Positions 1 through 9,094 of a stretch of DNA of 64,000 nucleotides are shown in pieces. The stretch's first letter is position 1. Every line of letters starts with the position of its first letter. The notes below the pieces were generated by a model. The model had not been told where the DNA came from, searched no databases, and saw nothing but the letters and a program-made list of their open reading frames with translations. Source of the stretch: Acidobacteriota bacterium (GTDB taxonomy: Bacteria; Acidobacteriota; Terriglobia; Acidiferrales; UBA7541). Position numbers and translations under genes: made by a program. The stretch spans positions 1-64,000 of the forward strand of contig QHYZ01000050.1 in assembly GCA_003225295.1 (NCBI GenBank), in the 5' to 3' direction.

Positions 1-236
1 TCGAAGGCTTCGGTCTCCAAAGCCTCCACGTAACTGTCGTATACCGAAGTCGCTTCCGCGAAAATCTCTTCCTTGGTCATCGCCGTAAGCAGCCGCGTCT
101 CCGTGATGCGCACCACCCATTCCTCGCGCAACAGCGTACGGTTCTGCCGGAGGTGCGCCACCAACTCACGCAGAAGCTCTGAGGGCGCTTCACTCCGCAC
201 CAATTCCCCTCCCGGATTGCTCACTTGTCTGGACAT
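1..236 (-). CDS. RsbR-like regulator, N-terminal part (truncated by window edge)
   Basis: Reading the minus strand from an ATG at 236 gives about 78 residues open to the window edge. An AAGGAG Shine-Dalgarno sits 8-9 bases upstream of the start. The visible part is charged and helical, with the segment MTKEEIFAEATSVYDSYVEA. That is the style of the globin-like N-terminal domain of RsbRD-type proteins, which in Acidobacteriota usually precede a STAS domain. RsbR proteins act in stressosome or anti-sigma antagonist signalling. The STAS domain itself would lie outside the window, so the assignment rests on the N-terminus only. It could also be another protein carrying an RsbRD N-domain. Confidence 0.6.
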   Translation of the reverse strand, partial: MSRQVSNPGGELVRSEAPSELLRELVAHLRQNRTLLREEWVVRITETRLLTAMTKEEIFAEATSVYDSYVEALETEAF

Positions 237-805
237 GAATCGATTCTCCTTGCGCTGGACGGCCTCCAGTTGTACCAGGCAAATGGCCTGGGTACCCCGC
301 GCATTCCCAACAAATACCATGACTTACCTGCCCCCTCAAGCAAGTCAACCCCTGCTTCTCCTCTCCGGTAAACACCCGAGTCCCGAGTTATCTTCCGAGC
401 GGAGTACCGCGCTGGAGAGTCGTTCGAAGGACCGTACCGACGGGTAAAAAAAAGGCCATCTCGATGTCCTGGCTCTCCCGGAGTTCTTCGCCACCAAGGC
501 GGGTTGCGCCTCCGAGAAGCCGGCTAGACCATCGGCGGCCTGGCAGCCACGCAGCGCCAAATCAGGGATGGCTCGAGCGCTCGGATGCACAAGCGGCACT
601 CCACGCGCTCCTCTAGAAACAATCGTGGCCGAACTCCGTCCGGCGCGAAATTCAGTTCTCGCCATCCGCGTGCCACCGCTTCCCTGGCGCTAATTCAGGG
701 TCGCCAGGTTAAGCGCTTTACAACGCCCCGCTCAAAACGTACATTGGCGCGGCGTGCCCGCTGGGCAAGCGAATCGCAGTACTTTATCGAGAGGAAACTG
801 ACCTG
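237..805. other. Intergenic region between divergent genes, no gene recognised
   Basis: This 569-base gap separates the minus-strand RsbR-like gene from the plus-strand GH97 gene, so it should hold both promoters. Open frames here have coding-unlike composition and no convincing start or homology. On the minus strand a run of eight T (complement of 447-454) follows a weak GCCA/TGGC stem, which could be a terminator or chance. I found no tRNA and could not match any riboswitch family. Confidence 0.5.
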
Positions 806-2776
806 ATGAACGCTCTAAAACAAATGTCTCCGCCCCTGCTAGCTGTACTTGCTGCATTGCTGGCGGCGGCCGCTAGCGCTACTGCCCAATCGAGCTACGA
901 CCTGCGCTCTCCTGACAACCGGATCGAAATCAGAATCCGCACCGTTCCCGCGGTGCGCTACGACGTGCTCCTAAGAGGCCGGGCCTTGCTTCAGGATTGC
1001 ACTCTGGCTCTCGACATTGACCACCAGACGCTGGGGTTGGACGCCAAAGTGCACGCCGCAAGAAAACGCAGCTACGACCAGACCGTTGAACCTGCGGTTC
1101 GTCAGAAGTTTGCCAGGATTCGCGAGAACTACAATGAATTGCGCCTCGAAATGGAAGGCGGCTACGCCGTTGTCTTTCGGGCTTACAACGAAGGTGCCGC
1201 CTACCGATTCGAAACGTCGCTTCCTCAGCAGCAGGTAAAGGTCTACGGCGAAGAAACAAAGTTCAATTTCCCTGGAGATTCCATCGTCTACTATCCGCAG
1301 GAAGACAGCATGTTTTCGCACAACGAGCGAAAATATGTTCCGCAGCATTTGCGGGAAATCGATCCGGCGTTCATTGCCACCATGCCGGCAATTGCGGATG
1401 CCGGAGAAGGCGCCAAGCTCGCGATCGCGGAATCCGACGTCGAAGATTATCCTGGAATGTGGCTGCGCGGCACCGGCGGACGCGGACTGGCCGGCACGTT
1501 TCCTCCTTATCCGCTAAAAGAAAAACTAGAAAGAGACCGCGATTTCAGAGTCGTTGAAGCCGCAGACTACATCGCGGTTACTTCCGGCACGCGCACTTTT
1601 CCCTGGCGGCTCATGGGTATCGTCGAGAAGGACCGAGACCTGCTGACGAACCAGCTTGTCTGGCTGTTGGCCAAGCCATCGCAATTCGAAGACACTTCCT
1701 GGATCAAGCCAGGCAAGGTCGCGTGGGACTGGTGGAACTTCAACAACGTTTACGATGTGAATTTTAAGGCCGGAATCAACACCCAGACCTACAAGTATTA
1801 CATCGACTTCGCCGCCAAATATGGCATCCAGTACATCATTTTGGACGAAGGCTGGTACAAGCTTGGGAATGTGCTCGACGTCGTTCCCGAAATCAATATG
1901 GAGGAGCTGACTGCTTACGCCAAAGAAAAAAACGTGGGCATCATTCTTTGGGTAGTCTGGAAGTCGCTCGACGATCAATTGATCCCCGCTCTCGAGCAAT
2001 ACGCCAAGTGGGGCGTCAAGGGTATCAAAGTCGATTTCATGCAGCGCGACGATCAGCTGCTGATCAACTTCTACCATAAAGTCAGCCGCGAAACTGCGAA
2101 ACGCAAGATGCTGGTTGATTTTCACGGCGGGCAGAAACAAGTCACCATGACCCGCACGTGGCCCAACATGATCAGTGGCGAAGGTGTTCGCGGGATGGAG
2201 TGGAGCAAATGGAGCGCGGAATCCGAACCAACCCACAACGTCACGCTTCCTTTTACAAGAATGTTCCTCGGCCCAATGGACTACACGCCCGGCGCCATGC
2301 GGAACGCTACCAAAACGACCTTTGCACCCATCTTTCAGCAGCCCATGGCACTGGGCACGCGCTGCCACCAACTCGCTATGTATGTGGTCTTCGAAAGTCC
2401 TTTGCAGATGCTCTCTGACAGCCCGTCGAATTACTTGCGCGAACCGGAGGTCATGGAGTTTCTTGCTCCCGTTCCATCGGTCTGGGATGACACTCGCGTC
2501 CTCGACGGCCGCATCGCCGAATACGTTGCGGTGGCAAGAAGAAGCGGCAACGACTGGTATGTGGGCGCGATGACCAACTGGACAGGGCGCGAACTGGAAG
2601 TCGATTTCTCCTTCTTGCCGGAAGGAAATTTTTCGATGGAAGCCTATCAGGACGGTATAAACGCCGACCGCATGGCCAGCGACTATAAGAGAGTAGCAAT
2701 GCCGCTCAACAAATCCGCGAAACTAAAAATCAAATTGGCGCCGGGCGGCGGATGGGCAGCGCGCATCCATCCTTAA
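806..2776 (+). CDS. Secreted glycoside hydrolase family 97 (alpha-glucosidase/alpha-galactosidase type)
   Basis: The protein has 656 residues. A signal peptide (about residues 1-28, ending in ASATAQ) implies export to the periplasm. The GH97 layout is visible: an N-terminal beta-sandwich to about residue 285, a catalytic barrel with WDWWNF and LDEGWYK signatures near 300-370, and a C-terminal beta domain. The barrel carries GIKVDFMQRDDQ near residue 405. In GH97 an aspartate at this strand end is typical of the retaining (alpha-galactosidase, BtGal97b-like) branch, whereas inverting SusB-type enzymes use glutamates. This favours a retaining enzyme, by inference. GAGAGGAAAC lies upstream of the ATG. 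The neighbouring symporter may import the released sugar. Confidence 0.9.
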   Translation: MNALKQMSPPLLAVLAALLAAAASATAQSSYDLRSPDNRIEIRIRTVPAVRYDVLLRGRALLQDCTLALDIDHQTLGLDAKVHAARKRSYDQTVEPAVRQKFARIRENYNELRLEMEGGYAVVFRAYNEGAAYRFETSLPQQQVKVYGEETKFNFPGDSIVYYPQEDSMFSHNERKYVPQHLREIDPAFIATMPAIADAGEGAKLAIAESDVEDYPGMWLRGTGGRGLAGTFPPYPLKEKLERDRDFRVVEAADYIAVTSGTRTFPWRLMGIVEKDRDLLTNQLVWLLAKPSQFEDTSWIKPGKVAWDWWNFNNVYDVNFKAGINTQTYKYYIDFAAKYGIQYIILDEGWYKLGNVLDVVPEINMEELTAYAKEKNVGIILWVVWKSLDDQLIPALEQYAKWGVKGIKVDFMQRDDQLLINFYHKVSRETAKRKMLVDFHGGQKQVTMTRTWPNMISGEGVRGMEWSKWSAESEPTHNVTLPFTRMFLGPMDYTPGAMRNATKTTFAPIFQQPMALGTRCHQLAMYVVFESPLQMLSDSPSNYLREPEVMEFLAPVPSVWDDTRVLDGRIAEYVAVARRSGNDWYVGAMTNWTGRELEVDFSFLPEGNFSMEAYQDGINADRMASDYKRVAMPLNKSAKLKIKLAPGGGWAARIHP

Positions 2777-2828
2777 TTCACGAGTCACCCATCAGCCGCA
2801 GAACGCGAGAAAAGACAGGAAGCGGCCC

Positions 2829-3065
2829 TTAATGTCGGGGTTCCCCGCCCTGCGGATTGGCCGGGCGCGGACCAAACATCGACCGCGCTCCCAGAAAGAG
2901 CATGACCGCGCCGAACACCAGCAGAACGGAACCCCAGACCAGGTTGATATTGATCCCCAGCGATTGTGCGTACAGCGCAGGGTTGCTGAACACGCCGAAA
3001 ACGATCAGCATGATTCCGAAGATGGCAAAGATCATTCCGATGGGTAAACGAATATCCAGGCCCAT
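2829..3065 (-). CDS. Small two-TM membrane protein, unknown function
   Basis: This 78-residue protein has two hydrophobic segments (about residues 8-27 and 41-62) and a polar Pro/Gly-rich tail. It starts 12 bases after the stop of the symporter gene, with GAGAAAGG as ribosome binding site, so the two are almost certainly cotranscribed and translationally linked. No family is recognised. It could be a small accessory subunit of the symporter, but that is inferred from position only. Confidence 0.65.
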   Translation of the reverse strand: MGLDIRLPIGMIFAIFGIMLIVFGVFSNPALYAQSLGININLVWGSVLLVFGAVMLFLGARSMFGPRPANPQGGEPRH

Positions 3066-3077
3066 GAGCGCCTTTCT

Positions 3078-4871
3078 CTAGCGGAAGATGAAATTCAACA
3101 GCACGGTGACTCCCAGAATCGCTACGCCCAGGTAGGCCGGCCGCTTGTACCAACGCAGATTTCCCTCCTGCGGGCGTTCCGTCAGGGAATAAACAAGGCC
3201 GACGAGGCGTGATTCGTCCGGAGCCTTGGTGACGAGACTTACGAGAATCGTAACCACAAAGCAGGTGGTCCACGCCAAGATCGCGGTCCAGAAGTTTTGC
3301 GCCATCTCGCTAGGATAAGTGTGCAGCACGCTCAGCCAGCCGCCTTTCACCCCGGGAATCGCCTCCGCAGGAATTGTCAGCGCATGATGAGCGGCGGCCG
3401 CGAGTGTTCCCGAGAGCAGCCCAATGAAGGCTCCGTGCCCGGTTGCTCGTTTCCAAAACATGCCCAGGAGAAATGTCGCGAATAACGGAGCGTTCACGAA
3501 CGCAAAGACCAGCTGCAGCATATCCATGATGTTGTTGAAGCGGGTAGCCAAATACGCGCCGGCAATGGACAGGGCTATCCCGAAAATGGTGGCCAGGCGG
3601 CCCATCATTAAGTAGTGTGCATCGCCAGCGTTCGGCTTGATATACGGCTCATAGATGTCGTGTGTCCACACGGTGTTGAAGGCGGTCACGTTGCCGGCCA
3701 TGCCGGACATGAAGCTGGCGAGGAGTGCCGTGAGACCGAGACCAAGGATCCCGGTTGGGAAATAATGGAGAAGAAGATTGGGGACGGCGAGATCATAGTC
3801 CAGTTGCGGACGGCCGCTGTTATCCAGCACGGGCTGCCCCGTCGTGGCGTCAAGCTTGGCTGGGATGAGACCTTGGCCGGTGGGAGTTCGAACCGCCGAA
3901 CCTTGCGGACCATTGAGGATAGCAGGCGGTTCGGTGGGAAGCGCAATGGCGATCAATCCGGGAAGAATGACGAGGAAGGGAAAGAGCATCTTAGGAACAG
4001 CCGCAATGAGGGGAGTGCGCCGCGCGGAAGCCATGGAGTCAGCAGCCATAGCGCGCTGCACGACGAGGAAGTCCGTGCACCAATATCCAAACGAGAGCAC
4101 GAACCCAAGACCCATGGTCAGGCCGAACCACTCCACGCCCAGGCGGTTCGTGTGCGGGCTGCCCAGACCAATCCACGAATGCATGTAAGAAGGGCCGAGC
4201 GCGAGCTTCAAACCAGACCAGCCACCCACGTTCTTTAAGCCCAGCCACACGAGAGGTATGAGCCCGGCGACGATGAGAAAAAACTGCAGCACCTCGTTGT
4301 AGATCGCGCTGGTCAACCCGCCGAGATAGATATAGGTGAGCACTACCAGCGCCGACACGATGATGCCGGTGTGAAAAATCCACGCCTGCGGAATGCCGAA
4401 ACGCCGAAATGGCGCGTCCAGAAAGTGCAGTGTCTGGATCAGTTTGGCCATGGCATACATCGAAATGCCCGAAGAAAAAATCGTCATGGTGGCGAAAGAG
4501 ATGGCGTTCAGCCCACGGGTTTTTTCATCGAAGCGCAGCCGCAAATACTCCGGCACGGATCGCGCGCGCGAGCCGTAATAGAAGGGCATCATAAAGACGC
4601 CCACGAACACCATGGCCGGGATGGCGCCGATCCAGTAAAAATGACTCGTGAGGATGCCGTACTTTGCGCCGGATGCGCCCATGCCGATGACTTCCTGCGC
4701 GCCCAGGTTAGCGGAGATAAACGCCAGGCCGCAGACCCACGCGGGAATCGACCGTCCGGCGAGGAAAAAATCCGCGCTGGTCTTCATGTAGCGCTGCAGG
4801 GCCGCGCCGATGCCAAGGACGAACGCGAAGTACACGGCCATGATGACCCAGTCGATGGTGGTTAATCCCAT
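3078..4871 (-). CDS. Sodium:solute symporter (SSS family)
   Basis: This is a polytopic membrane protein of about 597 residues with many hydrophobic helices. Features of the SSS/SGLT family are visible: an N-terminal DWVIMAVYF helix, the DFFLAGRSIPAW motif, and a GAQEVIGMGASGAKYG stretch in the first sodium-binding helix. Proteins of this family import sugars, amino acids or other organics with sodium. The start is placed at the ATG at 4871 because GAGGAG precedes it by about 10 bases; a start 27 bases upstream lacks a good site. The small membrane protein follows directly. Proximity to the GH97 glycosidase suggests a sugar substrate, which is inference. Confidence 0.9.
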   Translation of the reverse strand: MGLTTIDWVIMAVYFAFVLGIGAALQRYMKTSADFFLAGRSIPAWVCGLAFISANLGAQEVIGMGASGAKYGILTSHFYWIGAIPAMVFVGVFMMPFYYGSRARSVPEYLRLRFDEKTRGLNAISFATMTIFSSGISMYAMAKLIQTLHFLDAPFRRFGIPQAWIFHTGIIVSALVVLTYIYLGGLTSAIYNEVLQFFLIVAGLIPLVWLGLKNVGGWSGLKLALGPSYMHSWIGLGSPHTNRLGVEWFGLTMGLGFVLSFGYWCTDFLVVQRAMAADSMASARRTPLIAAVPKMLFPFLVILPGLIAIALPTEPPAILNGPQGSAVRTPTGQGLIPAKLDATTGQPVLDNSGRPQLDYDLAVPNLLLHYFPTGILGLGLTALLASFMSGMAGNVTAFNTVWTHDIYEPYIKPNAGDAHYLMMGRLATIFGIALSIAGAYLATRFNNIMDMLQLVFAFVNAPLFATFLLGMFWKRATGHGAFIGLLSGTLAAAAHHALTIPAEAIPGVKGGWLSVLHTYPSEMAQNFWTAILAWTTCFVVTILVSLVTKAPDESRLVGLVYSLTERPQEGNLRWYKRPAYLGVAILGVTVLLNFIFR

Positions 4872-4958
4872 TCGTTCGCATCTCCTCAACCTTAACATCC
4901 CAAAACTAATGTACGCGCCGCGGTCTGGCCAAACGCACTCTCACCACAAGGTTGCTTC

Positions 4959-5633
4959 TTATTCGAATTGCCTTTTGAACTCTGCGAATTGTTGCCTTAG
5001 GTCGGCGATCTCCTTTTGAAGGTCTCGGACGTCGCTGCGAAGTGCGGCGACCTCCTTTTCCAGATGCAGGTGTTCCCCGTCGGCGGACGCGGGAGTGAGG
5101 GGCGGTTCCGGTACTGGCTTGGCATCCCACTCTTCCACGTCGCCGGACAAGAGATGTGCATAGCGGGACTCCTTGGTGCCGGGCTGGCGGGGAAGAACTT
5201 TGACGAGCGCGGGCTCGCGCTTCATCAGATGCTGCAGGCTGGATTGCACGGCACCCAAGTCGTCGAACTGGTGCATGCGTTCAGTACGGCCACGGAGCTC
5301 GCCGGGCGTTTGCGGGCCGCGCAGCAACAAGACACAAAGGATGGCGATCTCATGACGATAGAAGTTGAAGGCTTCCTGGAGTCGGTGCTCGTACTTGGTC
5401 ACCCGGCTGTCGGCGGCGCTGACATAGCGAACCAGGGATTGTCCGTCCAGAGAATACAGGGCCTGGCGAACGGCCGCTTCGTCGAGATTCATGAGGGGAT
5501 CGCGATTCGATTTCTGATTGCAGGCGTTGACCAGGGCGTTCAAAGAAAGGGGATAGTATTCGGGGGTGGTGATTTCTTTTTCAATCAGGGAACCCAGGAC
5601 CCGGCATTCGACTTCGTTCAGGAGGATGTTCAC
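4959..5633 (-). CDS. YceH/DUF480 family protein
   Basis: The protein has 224 residues. The family hallmarks are clear near the N-terminus: an NEVECRVLGSLIEKE opening, TTPEYYPLSLNAL, then NACNQKSNRDP. These belong to tandem winged-helix domains of the UPF0502/YceH family. A C-terminal coiled coil (about 185-222) follows a linker rich in Pro and Glu. The biochemical role of the family is not established; a DNA-binding or regulatory role is inferred from the fold. It ends 87 bases before the symporter start on the same strand and is divergent from the SDR gene. Confidence 0.88.
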   Translation of the reverse strand: MNILLNEVECRVLGSLIEKEITTPEYYPLSLNALVNACNQKSNRDPLMNLDEAAVRQALYSLDGQSLVRYVSAADSRVTKYEHRLQEAFNFYRHEIAILCVLLLRGPQTPGELRGRTERMHQFDDLGAVQSSLQHLMKREPALVKVLPRQPGTKESRYAHLLSGDVEEWDAKPVPEPPLTPASADGEHLHLEKEVAALRSDVRDLQKEIADLRQQFAEFKRQFE

Positions 5634-5798
5634 GGAGTGAGATGATACAACGGATTGCCAACGTTCAATCGTGACGAGTGACTGGCGAGGACGTAGAGCG
5701 CATCGGGGACGGGGCCGGACGGGGCCGCTAGAGATTTCCTTTGAGACAGAAAATGAGTAGAGTAGCGTCTCGCGCCGAGATCATGGCGGCTGAGGCAT

Positions 5799-6488
5799 AT
5801 GGATACAGGCAGACCGTCGAGGTATGCGGGGCTCGCTGACAAAACGGTCTTCATCACCGGTGGAGGAAGCGGTATTGGTGCGGCCGTCACGCGCGCCTTC
5901 GCCGGGCAGGGGGCGCGCGTGAGTTTCGTGGTCCACGACATCGCCGCCCTGCGGGCGGCCATCGAGAAAATCCGTGCCGAGTTGGGTGACATTGGAGTGC
6001 TCATCAACAATGCCGGCAACGACGACCGCCACACGCTAGACCAAGTCGCACCGGACTACTGGGATGAGCGGATCGCGGTAAACCTGCGGCACATGTTCTT
6101 TGCGGCGCAAGCCGCCGCGCCACAAATGAAGCGGCTTGGCGGAGGCGCCATCATCAATCTGGGGTCCATTATTTGGAGGCTGAAGCTAACGGGGGCTCCG
6201 GTTTATAACATCACCAAGGCTGCGATCACGGGGTTGACACGAGTATTGGCCCGCGAATTGGGGCCCTTCGGCATACGGGTCAACACGATTTCGCCCGGAG
6301 CTATCTGGACTGAGCGGCAAATCAAATTGTGGTATACGCCGGAGTTCGAGAAGGAAGTTATGGCCGGTCAATGCTTGAAGACGCGTGTGCTTCCAAGCGA
6401 CGTCGCGAACATGGCGCTGTTCCTGTCTTCCGACGCGGCGGAAAAATGCACGGCGCAGGACTTCATCGTAGACGGAGGGTGGAGTTGA
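5799..6488 (+). CDS. Short-chain dehydrogenase/reductase with an internal shortening
   Basis: At 229 residues this SDR is shorter than the usual 250-260. The nucleotide-binding TGGGSGIG motif (about 20-27), NNAGN, a serine in NLGSI and the YNITK active-site Tyr-Lys pair are all present. After the second strand (GARVSFV) the sequence jumps directly to HDIAALRAAIEKI. The segment of about 20-25 residues that normally carries the cofactor-selectivity loop and the following acidic DxxD-type strand is missing, with the frame kept. It begins a three-gene set with the isomerase (8-base gap) and the Gfo/Idh/MocA gene, pointing to oxidation of a sugar or polyol. Activity of the shortened fold is uncertain. 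Confidence 0.88.
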   Translation: MDTGRPSRYAGLADKTVFITGGGSGIGAAVTRAFAGQGARVSFVVHDIAALRAAIEKIRAELGDIGVLINNAGNDDRHTLDQVAPDYWDERIAVNLRHMFFAAQAAAPQMKRLGGGAIINLGSIIWRLKLTGAPVYNITKAAITGLTRVLARELGPFGIRVNTISPGAIWTERQIKLWYTPEFEKEVMAGQCLKTRVLPSDVANMALFLSSDAAEKCTAQDFIVDGGWS

Positions 6489-6495
6489 GGGAACG

Positions 6496-7551
6496 ATGAG
6501 AACCATCAAAGGACCAGCGATTTTTTTGGCGCAGTTCGCGGGTGATCGAGCACCGTTCAATAGCTTAGAGAGCATTGCTCTGTGGGCCGCCAAGCTCGGC
6601 TACCGGGGCGTGCAAATTCCATCCTGGGATGCCCGGCTATTTGATTTGAAGCTAGGGGCGGAGAGCAAGACCTACTGCGACGAGGTCCGTGGCACGGTGG
6701 CGGGTCACGGCCTGGAGGTCACCGAACTCTCGACGCATCTGCAAGGCCAGTTGGTGGCGGTGCACCCCGCGTATGACCTGGCCTTCGATGGATTCGCGCC
6801 GGAGAAGATGAGAAGCAACCCAAAAGCGAGGCAAGCCTGGGCGGTTGAACAGTTATTGCTCGCGGCGAAAGCGTCCGCGAATCTGGGACTCAGCGCCCAT
6901 GTTACATTTTCCGGGGCACTTGCTTGGCCGTACTTGTATCCGTGGCCGCAGAGACCTGCCGGGCTGATTGAAACGGCCTTTGATGAACTGGCAGCGCGCT
7001 GGCGTCCCATCTTGGATGCCTTCGACAGCGCGGGGGTAGATCTGTGTTACGAAATCCATCCCGGCGAAGATTTGCACGATGGAGTCACGTTTGAAATGTT
7101 TTTGGAGCGCACCGCCCATCATCCGCGATGCAATGTACTTTTTGATCCGAGTCATTTCGTGCTGCAGCAGCTCGATTATCTGGAATTCATCGATCTGTAT
7201 CACGCGCGCATCAAGATGTTTCACGTGAAGGATGCGGAGTTTCGTCCGACCGGCCGGCAGGGGGTTTACGGGGGCTATCAACCATGGGCAAATCGAGCGG
7301 GGAGGTTTCGTTCGCCGGGAGATGGCCAAGTTAATTTCAGCGCGATATTTTCCAAGCTGACACAGTATGACTTTCCGGGATGGGCGGTGCTGGAATGGGA
7401 GTGCTGCATCAAGAGCAGCGAGCAGGGCGCTCGGGAAGGGGCGCCGTTTATTCAGCGGCATATCATCCAGTCTGCGAGCACCACTTTTGATGACTTCGCC
7501 GGTTCGGGCGCGGATCAACGCGCCAATCGGCGCATGTTGGGACTAGGGTAG
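6496..7551 (+). CDS. Sugar phosphate isomerase/epimerase family (xylose isomerase-like TIM barrel)
   Basis: The 351-residue protein has barrel features of the AP-endonuclease-2 family, which includes sugar isomerases and epimerases. ALWAAKLGYRGVQIP lies near the N-terminus, CYEIHPGEDLHDG carries a likely metal-ligand glutamate, NVLFDPSHFVLQQLDYLEFI follows, and MFHVKDAEF and VLEWECC lie towards the end. It starts 8 bases after the SDR stop with a GAGGGAACG site and so is cotranscribed with it. The exact substrate cannot be read from sequence. With an SDR and a Gfo/Idh/MocA enzyme it probably acts in catabolism of an oxidised sugar or inositol-like compound. Confidence 0.87.
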   Translation: MRTIKGPAIFLAQFAGDRAPFNSLESIALWAAKLGYRGVQIPSWDARLFDLKLGAESKTYCDEVRGTVAGHGLEVTELSTHLQGQLVAVHPAYDLAFDGFAPEKMRSNPKARQAWAVEQLLLAAKASANLGLSAHVTFSGALAWPYLYPWPQRPAGLIETAFDELAARWRPILDAFDSAGVDLCYEIHPGEDLHDGVTFEMFLERTAHHPRCNVLFDPSHFVLQQLDYLEFIDLYHARIKMFHVKDAEFRPTGRQGVYGGYQPWANRAGRFRSPGDGQVNFSAIFSKLTQYDFPGWAVLEWECCIKSSEQGAREGAPFIQRHIIQSASTTFDDFAGSGADQRANRRMLGLG

Positions 7552-7682
7552 TCTCCAGCAAACAGGCTGCATACCTGTTGACGCGGACGGGCGGGCGGGC
7601 TCGGCTCCTACAATTGACTGCGAGTCGCGAATCTTAGAAATCATCCTGGGGCGCGATACGGGATGGAAACGGGACGAGAACG

Positions 7683-8870
7683 ATGACAGAAAATCCACAA
7701 GCGAGTGATGCAACAGAGCGGCGGCTCCGCCTAGGCATGGTCGGAGGCGGACCGGGCGCTTTCATTGGAGCGGTGCACCGCATGGCGGCTCGGCTCGATG
7801 ATCGCTTTGAGCTGGTTGCGGCGGCTTTGTCTTCCGATCCTGCGCGCAGCCGAGCCGCTGCATTTGATCTGCATGTCGCGCCGGAACGTGCTTACGGGAG
7901 TTTCGCCGAAATGGCCTCGGCCGAAGCCAAGCGGCCTGACCGCATTGATGCCGTCTCGATCGTCACACCCAATCATGTTCATTTCCAGCCGGCGAAAGCG
8001 TTTTTGGAGGCCGGCATTCATGTGATCTGCGACAAGCCATTGACCACCGCGGTGGAGGATGCCCTGGCGCTGGCGGAGATCGTTCGGCGCAGCGGGCTGA
8101 TTTTTGGCTTGACTCATAATTACACTGGCTACCCGTTGGTGAGGCAAGCGCGAGAGATGGTCCTGGCCGGAGAGCTGGGGCGCATTCGCGTCGTGCAAGT
8201 GGAGTACGCGCAGGACTGGCTGACCACGCCGGTTGAGGCTACTGGGCACAAACAAGCGGTTTGGCGCACCGATCCGGCGCAGAGCGGACCTGCCGGTTCC
8301 CTTGGGGATATTGGAACGCACGCATACAACATCGCGTGCTTTGTGACTGGACTTCGCTGCGATCAGGTGGCGGCGGAAGTTTCCATATTCGTGCCGGGGC
8401 GGCGCCTTGATGACAACGTGCAAGTGCTCTTGCGATTTGAGGGCGGTGCGCGAGGAATGTTGTGGGCGAGCCAGGTGGCTACAGGAAACGAGAACAACCT
8501 TCGGCTGCGGGTTTATGGAGAAAAGGCGGGACTCGAGTGGGGGCAGGAGAATCCGAACTATCTGCGTTTTGCACCGTATGGCAAGCCGCCGGTTACGATC
8601 AGTCGCGCCGGGGCCGCGGCCACGGCGTCGGCGAAGCATGCGAGCCGCATCCCGTCCGGGCATCCGGAGGGATACCTAGAGGCCTTCGCGCAACTGTATG
8701 CTGACTTGGCTGAGCAGATCGCCGCACGGAACGCCGGGCGCGCTCCATTGCCCGCATCGCTGCTGGTACCGAATGTGCGGGACGGAGTAGCGGGTGTTCG
8801 TTTCATCTCCGGAGTCCTGGAATCATCTCGTCAAAACTCGGCTTGGGTGAATCTGCCGCCGTCCCGCTAA
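7683..8870 (+). CDS. Gfo/Idh/MocA family oxidoreductase
   Basis: The protein has 395 residues. A Rossmann nucleotide-binding motif [12 protein letters not shown] sits near residues 18-29. The family hallmark [15 protein letters not shown], with its catalytic lysine, lies near 115-130. The C-terminal beta-sheet domain includes [16 protein letters not shown]. Family members oxidise or reduce sugars and cyclitols with NAD(P). It follows the isomerase after 131 bases that show no terminator, so it likely belongs to the same catabolic set. It has no signal sequence and should be cytoplasmic. Confidence 0.9.
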   Translation: MTENPQASDATERRLRLGMVGGGPGAFIGAVHRMAARLDDRFELVAAALSSDPARSRAAAFDLHVAPERAYGSFAEMASAEAKRPDRIDAVSIVTPNHVHFQPAKAFLEAGIHVICDKPLTTAVEDALALAEIVRRSGLIFGLTHNYTGYPLVRQAREMVLAGELGRIRVVQVEYAQDWLTTPVEATGHKQAVWRTDPAQSGPAGSLGDIGTHAYNIACFVTGLRCDQVAAEVSIFVPGRRLDDNVQVLLRFEGGARGMLWASQVATGNENNLRLRVYGEKAGLEWGQENPNYLRFAPYGKPPVTISRAGAAATASAKHASRIPSGHPEGYLEAFAQLYADLAEQIAARNAGRAPLPASLLVPNVRDGVAGVRFISGVLESSRQNSAWVNLPPSR

Positions 8871-9094
8871 GAAGAGAATGCCAGGCCGGACTGATTCCGG
8901 CACGGCACAGTCGGCGAGTAACAACCAGACACCGGACATCGGCCCGCTTGTCCGAAGGTGGGACGGTTAATCCCATTTCCGGTCGATTTGAGGAGATTCT
9001 GGAGAAAGAATTCCGGCTAATTCATTGAAACTAGATAGACTTAGCGAAGGGAACCTGGGGCCGGAGAGTTGCGTTCTAGAAGGTGACGACATAT

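Noticed and set aside
237-805. Structured-looking GC-rich stretch upstream of the RsbR-like gene, checked for a riboswitch or tRNA
   Set aside because: No conserved core of a c-di-GMP, cobalamin, TPP or glycine riboswitch and no tRNA T-arm could be found by eye.
8885-8901. Hairpin GCCGGA/TCCGGC after the Gfo/Idh/MocA gene
   Set aside because: Six base pairs with no T tract are too weak to call a terminator in a GC-rich genome.
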